Part shown: one piece after another, positions 9,801-23,175 of the stretch | Layout of the letters: each line of letters opens with the position of its first letter | Numbering within the stretch: position 1 is the stretch's first letter | Assembly: GCF_004216565.1 (NCBI RefSeq) | Contig: NZ_SGWV01000011.1 | Span: 372,001-436,000 of the forward strand | Reading direction: 5' to 3' | Length of the DNA: 64,000 nucleotides | From: Sphaerotilus mobilis | GTDB taxonomy: Bacteria; Pseudomonadota; Gammaproteobacteria; Burkholderiales; Burkholderiaceae_C | Position numbers and translations under genes: made by a program | The notes under the pieces: model-generated | Database searches by the model: none | What the model was told of the DNA's origin: nothing | The model's input: only the letters and a program-made list of their open reading frames with translations

Positions 9801-10305
9801 GGAAGACGTTGTTCCAGCTCACCACCACATAGCGCTGGGGCGCCGTGCCCTTCTGTTCCCAGGTCACGCCCCCACTGCCGCTGCGGCCCGGGTCCAGGTC
9901 GGCCCAGTAGGCCATCAGGACGCGGGTCGTGTCGGTCGCGGGACAGCCACCACCCGCCGAGCCGGGCTTGCCGATCGGGAAGGCGGTGTTCGAGTAGCTG
10001 CGGAAGAAGCCGGTGTCGGCACCGAACTGCAGGCCGCCGTTGCTCAGCACCCGCACCGAGCCGTAGGCGGTGCCGGCGAAGGGGAAGGTGAAGCCGCCGG
10101 TGAAGGTGATCGTGGACTGGTCATCGTCACCCGCGTAGCTGGTGCAACCACCCGTCCATCTGACCGCCTGCGTGGCGGTCTCCCACACAAAGCTGTCGCT
10201 GCGGTAGCTGTAGGTGGCCGCATGGGCCGCCCCGGCCAGGCCGAGCCCGGCCAGCAGCAGCCCCTGCGCGAGACGGCCGAACAGGCGGATCAGCCAGGCC
10301 GTCAT
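6892..10305 (-). CDS. mshQ: MshQ-like large pilus-associated adhesin with LamG domain
   Basis: From the ATG at 10305 this is a 1137-residue exported protein. A signal peptide (1-29, ending GAAHA) is followed by a domain of about 200 residues with a nidogen-like look (YWADLDPG, VVSWNNV, FQIILFENGEFKFQYG), a concanavalin/LamG-type domain at roughly 255-460 (YRFDE, SGNRNHG, GTLSFWYR, AWTHVAVTW, QIDELRVSN), and a long Ala/Gly/Ser-rich beta region matching the MshQ/DUF6701 C-terminal domain. MshQ is encoded in MSHA pilus loci; an adhesive tip role is inferred. The open frame extends to 10509 but that part is antisense-like and lies over mshA. It starts 11 bases after mshA, an unusual place, since mshQ normally follows mshP. 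Confidence 0.85.
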   Translation of the reverse strand: MTAWLIRLFGRLAQGLLLAGLGLAGAAHAATYSYRSDSFVWETATQAVRWTGGCTSYAGDDDQSTITFTGGFTFPFAGTAYGSVRVLSNGGLQFGADTGFFRSYSNTAFPIGKPGSAGGGCPATDTTRVLMAYWADLDPGRSGSGGVTWEQKGTAPQRYVVVSWNNVFQYNTSTPYTFQIILFENGEFKFQYGNANASGSNATIGVQVDTSDYTQYSYNSGYNANGTAIRWYVPSDTPDRVAEYRFDETSAWSGTIGEVRDSSGNRNHGLRVGSASVQDSGRVCRRANIPLNTTTAISAVDTSLDVDTAIGSSGTLSFWYRANTVWASGTAGMLMSATTLAGRPFHLQRTATGALQFVVSDSNGTQLQATTSAQVVLAGAWTHVAVTWSLLSGTNNTQSTTRIYLNGLQAAVASNKTNGQLDPSLASLYVGDNRSAVTPSGATANSANGQIDELRVSNYELGVAEIALDLVQTHLCTPPLHHLELRHASGTGLTCAADSIEVVACEDAACARPYTAGLIGTLSSSHVATVWSDGASFSIAPGASSTRVAMQLPVAGTTTLGMASSLPEAQSAATCNFGSPTCAYSAADVGLQVSLTNHVAGVDAPVTLRAVRRADNASVCVAALANTVRSLTTRCRYVNPPSGTLAARVNDQPLNASGNASAACDGNGQLLNLRFDAQGVATARLSYPDAGQIELLFGLTGAAGDALAAAGLSGSANVIAAPSVLAIDNLPSGPIVAGAAFPARVRALNAAGAVMPNFGREAPAPSVALSAVRAAPTGSGAVDGVFSGSLGAFSGGIASASNLSWSEVGRIDLNVALDNYLGSGLDVLGSTGTAGTIGRFVPQRLALSATPSCGAWSYAGQPFAVTVQALNAAGALTRNYDGSSLTTPNLAQRVSLSEVGGLGGGHLVNGSIAASSFRAGIATVSGSAAPAYAYTDKLTAPRSVVLRGSDADGVSSAPVGGVGSDPVMALRSGRLRISNAYGSDRQPLELTLQVDHWSGRSWVPSSDDHCTVMPTAAIARSTPRSHRGGSANWTAAVQSISLSGGQGKLRLAPPSPRGTGTVDIAINLGHSTSDASCVASPGGSFGAIASSTGAGLPWLRSRTGSCSSGFDRDPSARASFGVYSPESRLTTQVREVD

Positions 10306-10316
10306 CACCGGTCCGA

Positions 10317-10724
10317 TCAGTTGCCGGCGGCCACGCCGATGAAGGTCTGGCTGTAGGTCGTCGTGCCGACGGTCTTGCTGATCGAGCAGGACGCCGTGTC
10401 GCCGTTGGTGGCGCCGATGTCGGCCGCGACGGCGGAGGCGGCATAGGACGCCGGCAGGCCGCCCTGCATCAGGGTGCCGACATCGGCACAGGCGTCGACC
10501 GTCGAGCACTTGCCGGTGGTGGCGACGTTGCCGGTCAGCGCGCAGCCGCTGTAGTTCAGGTTCATGGCCGCGCCAGCTGCACCGGCGACGCTGTCGACGG
10601 CGGCCTGCTCGGCATCGCCGCGCATGTCGATGAACTTGGGCAGGGCGGTGGCGGCCAGCACGCCGAGGATGACGATGACGACGATCAGCTCGATCATCGT
10701 GAAGCCTTGTTGACGCAGTTTCAT
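10317..10724 (-). CDS. mshA: Major MSHA-type pilin MshA
   Basis: A 135-residue type IVa prepilin: a 7-residue basic leader MKLRQQG, then FTMIELIVVIVILGVLAATALPKF, the N-terminal helix with Glu5, and a small Cys-containing head domain ending near the C-terminus. Its position after mshG and before the adhesin gene, and its size, identify it as the major pilin. I chose the ATG at 10724 because GGAG lies 8 bases upstream; an in-frame ATG three codons earlier would sit on that ribosome site. It is preceded by a 156-base gap that is the best candidate for a separate pilin promoter. Confidence 0.9.
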   Translation of the reverse strand: MKLRQQGFTMIELIVVIVILGVLAATALPKFIDMRGDAEQAAVDSVAGAAGAAMNLNYSGCALTGNVATTGKCSTVDACADVGTLMQGGLPASYAASAVAADIGATNGDTASCSISKTVGTTTYSQTFIGVAAGN

Positions 10725-10816
10725 GGGGTGCACTCCGAAGGTCGGGAACGGGGTTGGATCGGTCCGGACGGGCGGAACTGCCGGGCCGGCTGGAACTGAG
10801 GAATCGGATCGTTCAT
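10721..10816 (-). CDS. Possible 31-codon leader ORF overlapping mshA start
   Basis: In the mshG-mshA gap an ATG at 10816 opens a 31-residue frame (MNDPIPQFQPARQF..., rich in Pro, Arg and Gln) whose stop TGA lies inside the mshA start as ATGA. Exact stop-start overlap is the pattern of translational coupling. There is no strong ribosome site and no recognisable family, so this may be chance. It is too short to be the missing mshF or mshB. Confidence 0.25.
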   Translation of the reverse strand: MNDPIPQFQPARQFRPSGPIQPRSRPSECTP

Positions 10817-10880
10817 TTGTGTTTTCGGCCTTCTGTCGACGGGCTTGAGCGCTTCGATGCGGGCATGTGTCACGCCCCCG

Positions 10881-12170
10881 TCAATGCTTCATCGCCGTGC
10901 TGCCGAGGTCCCACACGGGCAGGAAGACGCCCAGTGCCAGCATCAGCACCAGCACGCCCAGCATCACGATCAGGATGGGCTCGATCTGCTGGCTGAGGGT
11001 CTTGAGCTCGTACTCGACCTCGCTGGCGTAGAAGCCGGCAACCTCGTCCATCAGCTCGTCGACCGCGCCGGTCTCTTCGCCGACGGCGACCATCTGCAGC
11101 ACGACCGGCGTGAAGACCGCCGCCGCCGCCGCTGCCCGCAGGATCGAGTCGCCGCGTTCGACCGCGCCGCGCATGCCGTCCAGGCGCCGGGCGATGTGCT
11201 GGTTGTCGACCGTCTGTGCGACCACGCTGAGGGCCTGCTCGATCGGCACACCGCTGCGCAGCGCCAGCGCGAAGCTGCGGGCGAAGCGGGCCAGCATGGC
11301 CTTGCGCACGATCTTGCCGGCGACCGGCATGTGCAGCAGCGCCGCGTCGATGCGCAGCCGGCCCTGCGGCGTGCGGCGCCAGGCCCGCAGGCCGAACCAG
11401 CCGGCGACCGAGGCCAGGCCCATGGCCCAGCCCCAGTCGATGGTGAATTGCGAGGTGGCCATCAGGATGCGCGTGGGCAGCGGCAGGCTGGCCCCGGCGG
11501 CGGCGAAGACGCTGGCGAAGGCCGGGATCACCATCAGGTTGATGACGCCCAGCGCCACCACCATGGCCGCGACCACGAAGGTCGGGTAGCGCATGGCGGA
11601 CTTGACCTGCTGGCGCAGCGTGTTCTCGAACTCGAGGTGGTGGAACAGCCGCAGGAAGACCTCGTCGAGCCGGCCGGTCATCTCGCCCACCCGCACCAGC
11701 GCGACGAAGATCGGGTCGAAGACCCGGTCATGCCGGGCCAGCGCCATTGACAGCGCGATGCCGGATTCAAGGCTCTTGCGGACCTCCAGCAACACGTCCT
11801 TGACGGCCGGGTTGACGGCGGACTCCTGCAGCCCGGCGAGCGCGCGCAGGATGGGCACGCCCGATCGCAGCAGGGTGTGCAACTGGCGGGCGAACAGCAT
11901 CAGGTCGACCGGCCGGACCTTGGGCGCAAACAGGCCGCTGCGCTTGTCCGACTCGGCCGGGCGTTGCGGTCCTGCACGCAGGCGGGTCAGCCAGCCGAGC
12001 GGCGTGCCGGCGACCAAGCCGTTGCCCTGGGGCCGGATCGTCAGCGGCGTGATGCCACGCCCGCGCAGCAGGTCGGCCGCAGCGGTCGGGCTGGCGGCCT
12101 CGATCACGCCGGCCGTGGCGCCGCTGCTGGCGTGGCCGGTCCAGGCATAGCGGGGCGTGGCGTTGGACAT
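10881..12170 (-). CDS. mshG: MshG pilus platform protein (GspF/PilC family)
   Basis: A 429-residue inner-membrane protein with two GspF domains (about residues 85-210 and 290-415). Visible motifs include FARQLHTLLRSGVPILRAL, VGEMTGRLDEV and its second copy VGEETGAVDEL, and hydrophobic helices near 195-240 and 395-420. It is the polytopic platform on which the MshE ATPase acts to extrude pilin. It begins 10 bases after mshE, and the two are clearly coupled. The family cannot by itself separate MshG from PilC or GspF; the surrounding msh genes decide. Confidence 0.92.
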   Translation of the reverse strand: MSNATPRYAWTGHASSGATAGVIEAASPTAAADLLRGRGITPLTIRPQGNGLVAGTPLGWLTRLRAGPQRPAESDKRSGLFAPKVRPVDLMLFARQLHTLLRSGVPILRALAGLQESAVNPAVKDVLLEVRKSLESGIALSMALARHDRVFDPIFVALVRVGEMTGRLDEVFLRLFHHLEFENTLRQQVKSAMRYPTFVVAAMVVALGVINLMVIPAFASVFAAAGASLPLPTRILMATSQFTIDWGWAMGLASVAGWFGLRAWRRTPQGRLRIDAALLHMPVAGKIVRKAMLARFARSFALALRSGVPIEQALSVVAQTVDNQHIARRLDGMRGAVERGDSILRAAAAAAVFTPVVLQMVAVGEETGAVDELMDEVAGFYASEVEYELKTLSQQIEPILIVMLGVLVLMLALGVFLPVWDLGSTAMKH

Positions 12171-12180
12171 GCGCCGAGCC

Positions 12181-13920
<1,740 letters not shown>

Positions 13921-13933
13921 GGTGCGGGCGACC

Positions 13934-15685
13934 TCAGCGTGCCGTGCCGTCGATCACCAGCGCGGCGCGGCTCGGCGCGGGCGGGGTGGCGGCTTGGGTG
14001 TCGACCGCCGCAGCGGGGCTCGCGTCCGGCCAGGGCTGCAGCTGCGAGGTCGGCTGGCGCGTGTCGGCCTCCGGCCAGGGACTGCCGTCGCGCACGATGG
14101 TGGGCTTGAGCAAGATGACCAGCTCGCGCTTGCGCATCGAGGTCGACTTCTGGCGGAACAGGCCACCGACCACGGGCAGCTCGCCCAGGCCGGGGATGGC
14201 GGTGCTGTCCTCGCGGCGCTCCTGACTCATCAGGCCGCCGATGGCCGCGATCTCGCCGTCGCGCAGCCGCACGATGCTGTCGGTCTCGTTGATCGCGCTG
14301 CTGGCCAGCGGCAGCTGGTAGCTGCCCAGCGAGCCGAGGTTGATGGCCTTCTGCTTCTCGGTCACCGTGCTGATGGCCGGGTGCACATGCAGCATCACCT
14401 GACCGTCCTCGCCGATCTGCGGCGTGACGTCCAGCGAGATGCCCGAGAAGAAGGGCTGCAGCACGACCGACGGCGTCGACGTGCTGGTGCTGCCGCTGCT
14501 GGTCGTGGTCGACGAGACGCCGGTGACGTAGAGCTCGTCGCTGCCGACCTTGAGCACGGCCTTCTGGTTGTTCAGCGTGGCGATGCGCGGACTCGACAGC
14601 ACCTGCACCTTGCCCTGACCTTCCAGGAAGCTCAGCAGCGCGGCGAAATGGGTCGACTGGAAGGCCAGTCCGTAGAACGGCGCGGTGGCACTGCCCGAGG
14701 CCAGGTTGTTGCCCGGCGTGATGGCGGTGCCGTTGAGGTTGAGCGCACCGCTGGCGGCGAGTGCCACGCCCGGTTGCGCCAGCCCGACGCTGACCGCACC
14801 GCCCAGCGCACGGCCGAAGGCGGACCAGTTGATGCCGGTCTGGCTGCTCTCGCCGAGTTCGACCTCCAGGATCTTGGCTTCGAGCATGACCTGCCGCTCG
14901 ATGCTGACCTGCACCGCCTGCAGGTAGGACGCGACCTGACGCAGCTCGGTCGGCGTCGCCCGCACCACCACCACGCCGGCCGCCGGGTTGAGCACCAGGC
15001 TGCGGCGCAGCGCGGGCGTGCCCGGTGTGCCCGGCGTGGCGGGCATGGCCGCGCCGCCAGAGGTGTCGGCGCCGCTCTCGTCCAGCCCCAGCAGGGCTTG
15101 CAGCGAGGCCTTCACGTCGCGCCAGAAGTCGGCGTCCGAGCTGGTGCGCACATAGGCGCTGTCGTCGTTGCGGGTCGACAGGCCGCCCTGACCGCCCGGG
15201 TTGTTCTGGCTGCCCTGACCGTTCTGGCTGTTCGAGCCGGAACCGCCGCCGCTCTGGCCCGATCCGGTGCCGCTGATCGACGCCGAGCTGACCCGCAGAT
15301 CGCTGGTGCCCTGACGCCGGCCGGGCAGGTAGTTGATGCGGAACAAGCGGGTCTGCACGCTGTTGGGCAGCACATGCACACGCTTGCCGCTGATGCGGAC
15401 CTCGTAGCCGTACAGCTCGCGCAAGGTCTCCAGCGCCTCCGGCACGGTGGTGGCGCGCAGGTTGAGGGTGATGCTGCCGGCGACGTCCGGGCTGACCATC
15501 ATTTGCCAGTCACTGCCCAGGCCCAGCTGCATGAAGACCTGCGCGGCCGGCGCCTGGTTCAGCGCCAGGTCGAAGCGGGGCTCGGCGGCCCGCGACGGCA
15601 GGGCCGCGAGCAAGGGCAGCAGGGCCATCGCAAGGGCCACCAGCGGCGTGGTCACGCGTGAGGTCGGGGATGTCGGTCGGTGCAT
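13934..15685 (-). CDS. mshL: MshL outer-membrane secretin
   Basis: A 583-residue secretin. The signal peptide (about 1-34) ends in AAE without a lipobox cysteine, so unlike some MshL proteins it seems not to be lipidated. An STN-like domain follows (VPEALETLRELYGYEVR, residues 81-97), then a Gly/Ser/Asn-rich linker at about 137-170, a secretin N domain, and the conserved C-terminal secretin core (VLSSPRIATLNNQKAVLKVG, DVTPQIGEDGQVMLHVHP, IPGLGELPVVGGLF). It forms the outer-membrane ring through which the pilus exits. The start at 15685 overlaps the mshK stop by one base (TGATG). The longer frame upstream is rejected because it runs through mshK. Confidence 0.92.
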   Translation of the reverse strand: MHRPTSPTSRVTTPLVALAMALLPLLAALPSRAAEPRFDLALNQAPAAQVFMQLGLGSDWQMMVSPDVAGSITLNLRATTVPEALETLRELYGYEVRISGKRVHVLPNSVQTRLFRINYLPGRRQGTSDLRVSSASISGTGSGQSGGGSGSNSQNGQGSQNNPGGQGGLSTRNDDSAYVRTSSDADFWRDVKASLQALLGLDESGADTSGGAAMPATPGTPGTPALRRSLVLNPAAGVVVVRATPTELRQVASYLQAVQVSIERQVMLEAKILEVELGESSQTGINWSAFGRALGGAVSVGLAQPGVALAASGALNLNGTAITPGNNLASGSATAPFYGLAFQSTHFAALLSFLEGQGKVQVLSSPRIATLNNQKAVLKVGSDELYVTGVSSTTTSSGSTSTSTPSVVLQPFFSGISLDVTPQIGEDGQVMLHVHPAISTVTEKQKAINLGSLGSYQLPLASSAINETDSIVRLRDGEIAAIGGLMSQERREDSTAIPGLGELPVVGGLFRQKSTSMRKRELVILLKPTIVRDGSPWPEADTRQPTSQLQPWPDASPAAAVDTQAATPPAPSRAALVIDGTAR

Positions 15686-16134
15686 CACGGTTCCTTGTGC
15701 AGGCGCGGATCGGCCAGCAAGGGCAGCCACAGCGTGGCGGTGTCGGGGGCCGTTGCAGCGGCGCTGAGGCGGCGCAGCAGCACGCCGTCGTCGCCGATGC
15801 GTTCGAGCCGCCAGTCGCCGCCCAGCGTCTGGCCGGCACGCAGCAGCTGGCCGTCCAGCAGGGCGCTGCGCGGGCCGTCCTGCGGCGTCATCAGGGCCTG
15901 CAGACGCGGCGTGGGGACGCTGCGCACGGCGGGGGCGGCCGGGCGTGCGGCGCTGGCCGCTGCGGCCGCAGGGCGGGCGGCGGCGGGCGCTGTCGGCGTG
16001 CCGGGCCGGGCGACGGCCGTTGCGCCCAGCGGCCGGGTCGGGTCGGGCAAGTGTTGGGGCTGGAGCTGGGACTGGGGCTGGGCCGAGGCCAGGCCTGCCA
16101 GCGCGAGCGGGAGCAGGACGATGACGCGCTTCAC
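15685..16134 (-). CDS. mshK: MshK-like pilus biogenesis protein
   Basis: About 149 residues with a GTG start at 16134 that overlaps the mshJ stop (GTGA) and gives a clean signal peptide (KRVIVLLPLALAGLASA). A Pro/Ala-rich linker separates it from a C-terminal domain with LPDPTRPLG, LLDGQLLRAGQTLGGDWRLERIGDDGVLLRR, the signature of MshK, a PilP-like periplasmic protein linking the inner-membrane complex to the secretin. An ATG at 16146 would add four residues and cannot be excluded. The open frame upstream belongs to other reading frames of mshJ. Confidence 0.8.
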   Translation of the reverse strand: MKRVIVLLPLALAGLASAQPQSQLQPQHLPDPTRPLGATAVARPGTPTAPAAARPAAAAASAARPAAPAVRSVPTPRLQALMTPQDGPRSALLDGQLLRAGQTLGGDWRLERIGDDGVLLRRLSAAATAPDTATLWLPLLADPRLHKEP

Positions 16135-16847
16135 AGCTGCACCCATCCGGCTTGCGGGCTCAGCGTGTAGACGCGCAGTGTCAGCACGGCCCGGGGGTGT
16201 TGTTCGACCTGCAGCTGCAGGCTGCCCCACAGTAGCTTCTGCGGCAGGGACTCCAGCGCCTGCAGGTAGGCCAGCAGCTCGGGGTAGCTGCCTTCGACAC
16301 GCACCTCGACGCCGTGGCGGTAGAGCGTCGTGGGCGGGCTGGCCAGCGTGGCGGACGAGGTGGACGAGGCGCTGGCCGCCGCCTTGCCGGCGGGCGGCTC
16401 GTTGGCGCCGACCGGTGTCTGGCCCAGCGACTGCAGCGCGCGGATGCGCAGGCCGTGGCGGCGCCCGATCAGCTCGCCCAGCAGCGTGGGCATCTGTTCG
16501 GCGCTGACGAGGTCGTGGCTGGCGCCGTCGGACGGCCGGGACAGGCGCTGCTCCAGCGCGGCAACCTCGGCCTGCATGCGCTGGACGTCGGCGGCATGGC
16601 GGTCGACCAGCGCGGCCTGGTCCGCCTTCAGGCGCTGCAGACCGGTCTCCAGGCCTTGCCGCTGTTGGCGCAGCGTCTGCCAGGACTGCCAGCCGTCCTG
16701 CAGCCACATCACGTCGGCCAGGCCGACCAGCAGCACGGTGGCGCTGGCGATCAGCAGCAGGCGTTCGCGCGGCGCGCGGGCGTCGAAGGCGCGGGCGACG
16801 TGTCGCCACAAGGCCGCCAGCTTGGGGGATGGGGTGGTAGCCGTCAT
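16131..16847 (-). CDS. mshJ: MshJ-like inner-membrane pilus assembly protein
   Basis: A 238-residue protein with one N-terminal membrane helix (about residues 30-47), a coiled-coil stretch rich in Gln, Arg and Leu (55-105), and a C-terminal alpha/beta domain (VEVRVEGSYPELLAYLQALE) like that of PilO/GspM. This is the MshJ architecture: a periplasmic scaffold paired with the PilN-like protein encoded just before it. It overlaps both neighbours by 4 bases. Sequence conservation is low in this family; context carries the name. Confidence 0.82.
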   Translation of the reverse strand: MTATTPSPKLAALWRHVARAFDARAPRERLLLIASATVLLVGLADVMWLQDGWQSWQTLRQQRQGLETGLQRLKADQAALVDRHAADVQRMQAEVAALEQRLSRPSDGASHDLVSAEQMPTLLGELIGRRHGLRIRALQSLGQTPVGANEPPAGKAAASASSTSSATLASPPTTLYRHGVEVRVEGSYPELLAYLQALESLPQKLLWGSLQLQVEQHPRAVLTLRVYTLSPQAGWVQL

Positions 16848-17521
16848 GGCGTCGCTCGGGTGGCCGGTGGCGCCACGCCGGCACTGCCGGTGGCGATGGG
16901 CAGCAAGCTGCTGCGCAGCACAAATTCGGTCAGACCGGCGGCCTCCGGCTCGCTCCCGTCGGCGCCGAGCCGGCGCAGCTGCAACTGGGCGAAGGTGCGG
17001 CCTTGCAGCAGCGGCTCGCGGCGCAGCCGTTCCAGGTAGCCTGGCATCGCGGCCGGATCGGCCATGCGGCCGGTCAGTTCCAGCGAGCGGCCGTCCGGGC
17101 CCACGGTCACGCCGGTCAGCCAGACGGCGGGGTCGGCCTGCCGGGCCAGCGCGAGCAACAACGCGGCATGGCCGTCGGTGCGGCCGGCACTGCCGCCGTC
17201 CAGGATCTGGCGGACCTGCACCCGTGAGGCCGCCTGCTGGCGCAGGGCCTGCCAGCGACGGGTCAGTGCGTCATGGGCGTCGGCGCTGTCGGGCGGCACG
17301 GCGGCCAGGCGTTGCTGGATCTGCTCGCGCTGCTGCGCCAGCTCGGTCTGCAGGCGTGCCATCTCGGCGCGTTCATGGCGGCCGGCCAGCTTCAGCGCTG
17401 GCACCGCAGCCAGGCACAACACGGCGATCGCGCCCAGCAGGACGACGCCCTGCTGCAGCGTCGCCCAGGGGCGCTGGCGGCGCAGGTCAGCGCTGAGGAG
17501 GTTGAGGTGCTGGGTGCTCAT
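16844..17521 (-). CDS. PilN-like pilus assembly protein (MshI2 position)
   Basis: A 225-residue protein beginning MSTQHLNLLSADLRRQRPW, typical of PilN/GspL-C proteins, whose short cytoplasmic N-terminus binds the PilM-like partner. A single membrane helix lies at about 24-46, followed by a coiled coil (50-70) and a ferredoxin-like periplasmic domain (WLTGVTVGPDGRSLELTGRMADPAAMPGYLERL). In MSHA loci this position is held by a second mshI-named gene. It should form a PilN-PilO type heterodimer with MshJ. It lies 18 bases after mshI. Confidence 0.82.
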   Translation of the reverse strand: MSTQHLNLLSADLRRQRPWATLQQGVVLLGAIAVLCLAAVPALKLAGRHERAEMARLQTELAQQREQIQQRLAAVPPDSADAHDALTRRWQALRQQAASRVQVRQILDGGSAGRTDGHAALLLALARQADPAVWLTGVTVGPDGRSLELTGRMADPAAMPGYLERLRREPLLQGRTFAQLQLRRLGADGSEPEAAGLTEFVLRSSLLPIATGSAGVAPPATRATP

Positions 17522-17539
17522 GCTCGGACGCCCGAACGC

Positions 17540-18496
17540 TCAGTCGGGACGCAGCGCCGCGCCGATGGCGCACAGGTAGCGCGCCTGCTCGGCCGGTTCG
17601 GCCAGGGCCGGCACGGCGGCGATGTCGACCTGAGCGGCCAGGTCGTAGGGCAGCACCGGCAGGTCGACCAGGCCGCCGAGGTGGGCGATGAAGCCGGCCG
17701 CATGGCCCGGGCAGACCTGCAGCCGGCCGATGCCGACGCGGTTGAAGAGACGTTCGCAATGGTCCAGGGTGCGCAGGATCTCCAGCGCGGCACGGTCCCA
17801 GGCGGCGGTGGCCTCGGGCGTGTGGGCCAGGCCAGGTTCGCTCGACGCGGTGCGGTCGGGCTCGACCTGGGCCAGCGTCAGCTCGATCGGACGCGCCACC
17901 AGCAGCTCGCCCATCGCGGTGATGACCAGCGAGCCGTGGCGTTCGCCCAGCCACAACAAGGCGACGCCGCGCTGGCCTTCCTCGCTCAGCGTGCAGAGGT
18001 TGCGCAAGGCGGTGTCGGGCAGGTCGATCGCCTGCCAGGGCATGCGGGCCTCGTCGCCACACTGCACCAGCGCCTCCAGGGCGCGGCGCGGCGCGACGGC
18101 CACCAGCAGGCTGGCGCGGCCACGCTGGCTGGCGTCGGCGGGGATCTCCAGCAGGTCGATGCCGGCGTCCTCGACCGGGAAATCGACCATGTCCTTGAGC
18201 CGCCAGCGCATGGCATCGCGCCAGGACTCGCGCGGCACGTCCGGCGCGTCCAGCGGCAGCAGCTGGTAGTGCTCACGCTGCAGCAGCGCGACGCTGCGCA
18301 GCCCGCGCAGCTCCGGCGCCTTGCGCAGCTGGCTCAAGCCAGCGGCCGGCTCCTGCCAGGCGGCACTGCCGGCCCAGCGCAGCTGCGGCCGCAGCTCCCC
18401 GGTCGGCCACACCACATGCGCTGCACGCGCCGCCTCACCCGCTGGCGCAACGGCCAGCCAACCTGGCTGCTGGCGCCTGACGGATCGACGGAACAT
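17540..18496 (-). CDS. mshI: MshI, PilM-like cytoplasmic pilus assembly protein
   Basis: A 318-residue cytoplasmic protein with the actin-like fold features of PilM/MshI: WRDAMRWRLKDMVDFPVEDAGIDLLEIP (about residues 90-117), SLLVAVAP, GVALLWLGERHGSLVITAMGELLVAR and a C-terminal AIGAALR. It is the first gene of the pilus operon. GGGAG lies 6 bases before the ATG. It should recruit the PilN-like protein to the cytoplasmic face. No mshH is found upstream in the window; the next gene is ftsB. Confidence 0.83.
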   Translation of the reverse strand: MFRRSVRRQQPGWLAVAPAGEAARAAHVVWPTGELRPQLRWAGSAAWQEPAAGLSQLRKAPELRGLRSVALLQREHYQLLPLDAPDVPRESWRDAMRWRLKDMVDFPVEDAGIDLLEIPADASQRGRASLLVAVAPRRALEALVQCGDEARMPWQAIDLPDTALRNLCTLSEEGQRGVALLWLGERHGSLVITAMGELLVARPIELTLAQVEPDRTASSEPGLAHTPEATAAWDRAALEILRTLDHCERLFNRVGIGRLQVCPGHAAGFIAHLGGLVDLPVLPYDLAAQVDIAAVPALAEPAEQARYLCAIGAALRPD

Positions 18497-18721
18497 GACG
18501 AACTCCCAGTGATGACAGGAGGCATGTTGCGTTCAGGTCCGGCGTGGCCAAGCTGAAAAAAACGAGTGAAAACAAGGGTGTCTTCGCAGAGGGGGAAGAC
18601 TTGCAAGGGAAGGGTTCAGACCATCAGGACGAGGTCGGAATAGGGCAGCAGGGCGCTGTCCGCCGTCAACAGGCCTGGCGCCGATGGGCCGCCGAACCCC
18701 AGCCTGGCGGGTGGCACCGAC
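18497..18721. other. Spacer between pilus operon and ftsB terminator
   Basis: This stretch lies upstream of mshI and must contain the promoter of the pilus operon. It includes an A/T-rich patch on the minus strand (T-run near 18555-18562, upstream of mshI) that stands out from the GC-rich background. No convincing -35/-10 pair or sigma-54 site could be identified, and no small gene is supported. Confidence 0.4.
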
Positions 18722-18754
18722 GAAAAAAAGGACGCCCTAACTTGGACGTCCTTC
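18722..18754 (-). terminator. Intrinsic terminator after ftsB
   Basis: On the minus strand, 22 bases beyond the ftsB stop, AAGGACG (18747-18753 complement) pairs with CGTCCTT (18728-18734 complement) and runs into seven T residues (18729-18723). A 7-bp stem, 12-base loop and uninterrupted T-tract are a standard Rho-independent terminator, ending the pyrG-kdsA-eno-ftsB transcript. Confidence 0.88.
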
Positions 18755-18775
18755 CTGTGCGAGCGCGGGGGATGC

Positions 18776-19081
18776 TCAGCGGTTCACCGCATGCCGGTAC
18801 TGCACCAGCAGCTCGTCTGGCCGGATCATGCCGTGCTCCAGACGGGCGCGTTCCTCGATGGTCTCGAGGCCGTCGCGCAGGTCGGCGACCTCGGCCGAGA
18901 GGCGCTCGTTGCGCAGGCGGGCGTCGGTGTTGCGGTCATGCTGTTCGGCCACCAGGCGACCCAGTTCGCGCACGCGCGGCATGCCGCTGCGGCCGAACCA
19001 GAGTTCCAGGTGGACGAGTCCCAGCAGGACCACCAGCACCAGCGTGACGCCCCGCATGCCGAGCCGCTCCGGACGGGTCAT
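18776..19081 (-). CDS. ftsB: Cell division protein FtsB
   Basis: A 101-residue bitopic protein: a short basic N-terminus, a membrane helix at about residues 10-27 (GVTLVLVVLLGLVHLELWFG), then a periplasmic coiled coil (residues 40-80, VAEQHDRNTDARLRNERLSAEVADLRDG) ending in the conserved EERARLEHGMIRPDE. FtsB forms the FtsQ-FtsL-FtsB divisome complex that activates septal peptidoglycan synthesis. It follows eno by 13 bases, the gene order conserved widely in proteobacteria. Confidence 0.93.
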   Translation of the reverse strand: MTRPERLGMRGVTLVLVVLLGLVHLELWFGRSGMPRVRELGRLVAEQHDRNTDARLRNERLSAEVADLRDGLETIEERARLEHGMIRPDELLVQYRHAVNR

Positions 19082-19094
19082 GGCCGCCTCGACC

Positions 19095-20459
<1,365 letters not shown>

Positions 20460-20488
20460 TCAAGCTGCGGGTGCGCGCGGCAGATGTC

Positions 20489-23175
<2,687 letters not shown>

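Noticed and set aside
7096-10356. A 1086-codon plus-strand open frame opposite mshQ
   Set aside because: Antisense shadow of a GC-rich gene: composition is Ala/Gly/Arg/Val-heavy with no family resemblance, while the minus strand encodes a protein with clear domains.
10306-10509. Extending mshQ to an upstream start at 10509
   Set aside because: The extra 68 residues overlap mshA in another frame, are Arg-rich and displace the clear signal peptide that begins at 10305.
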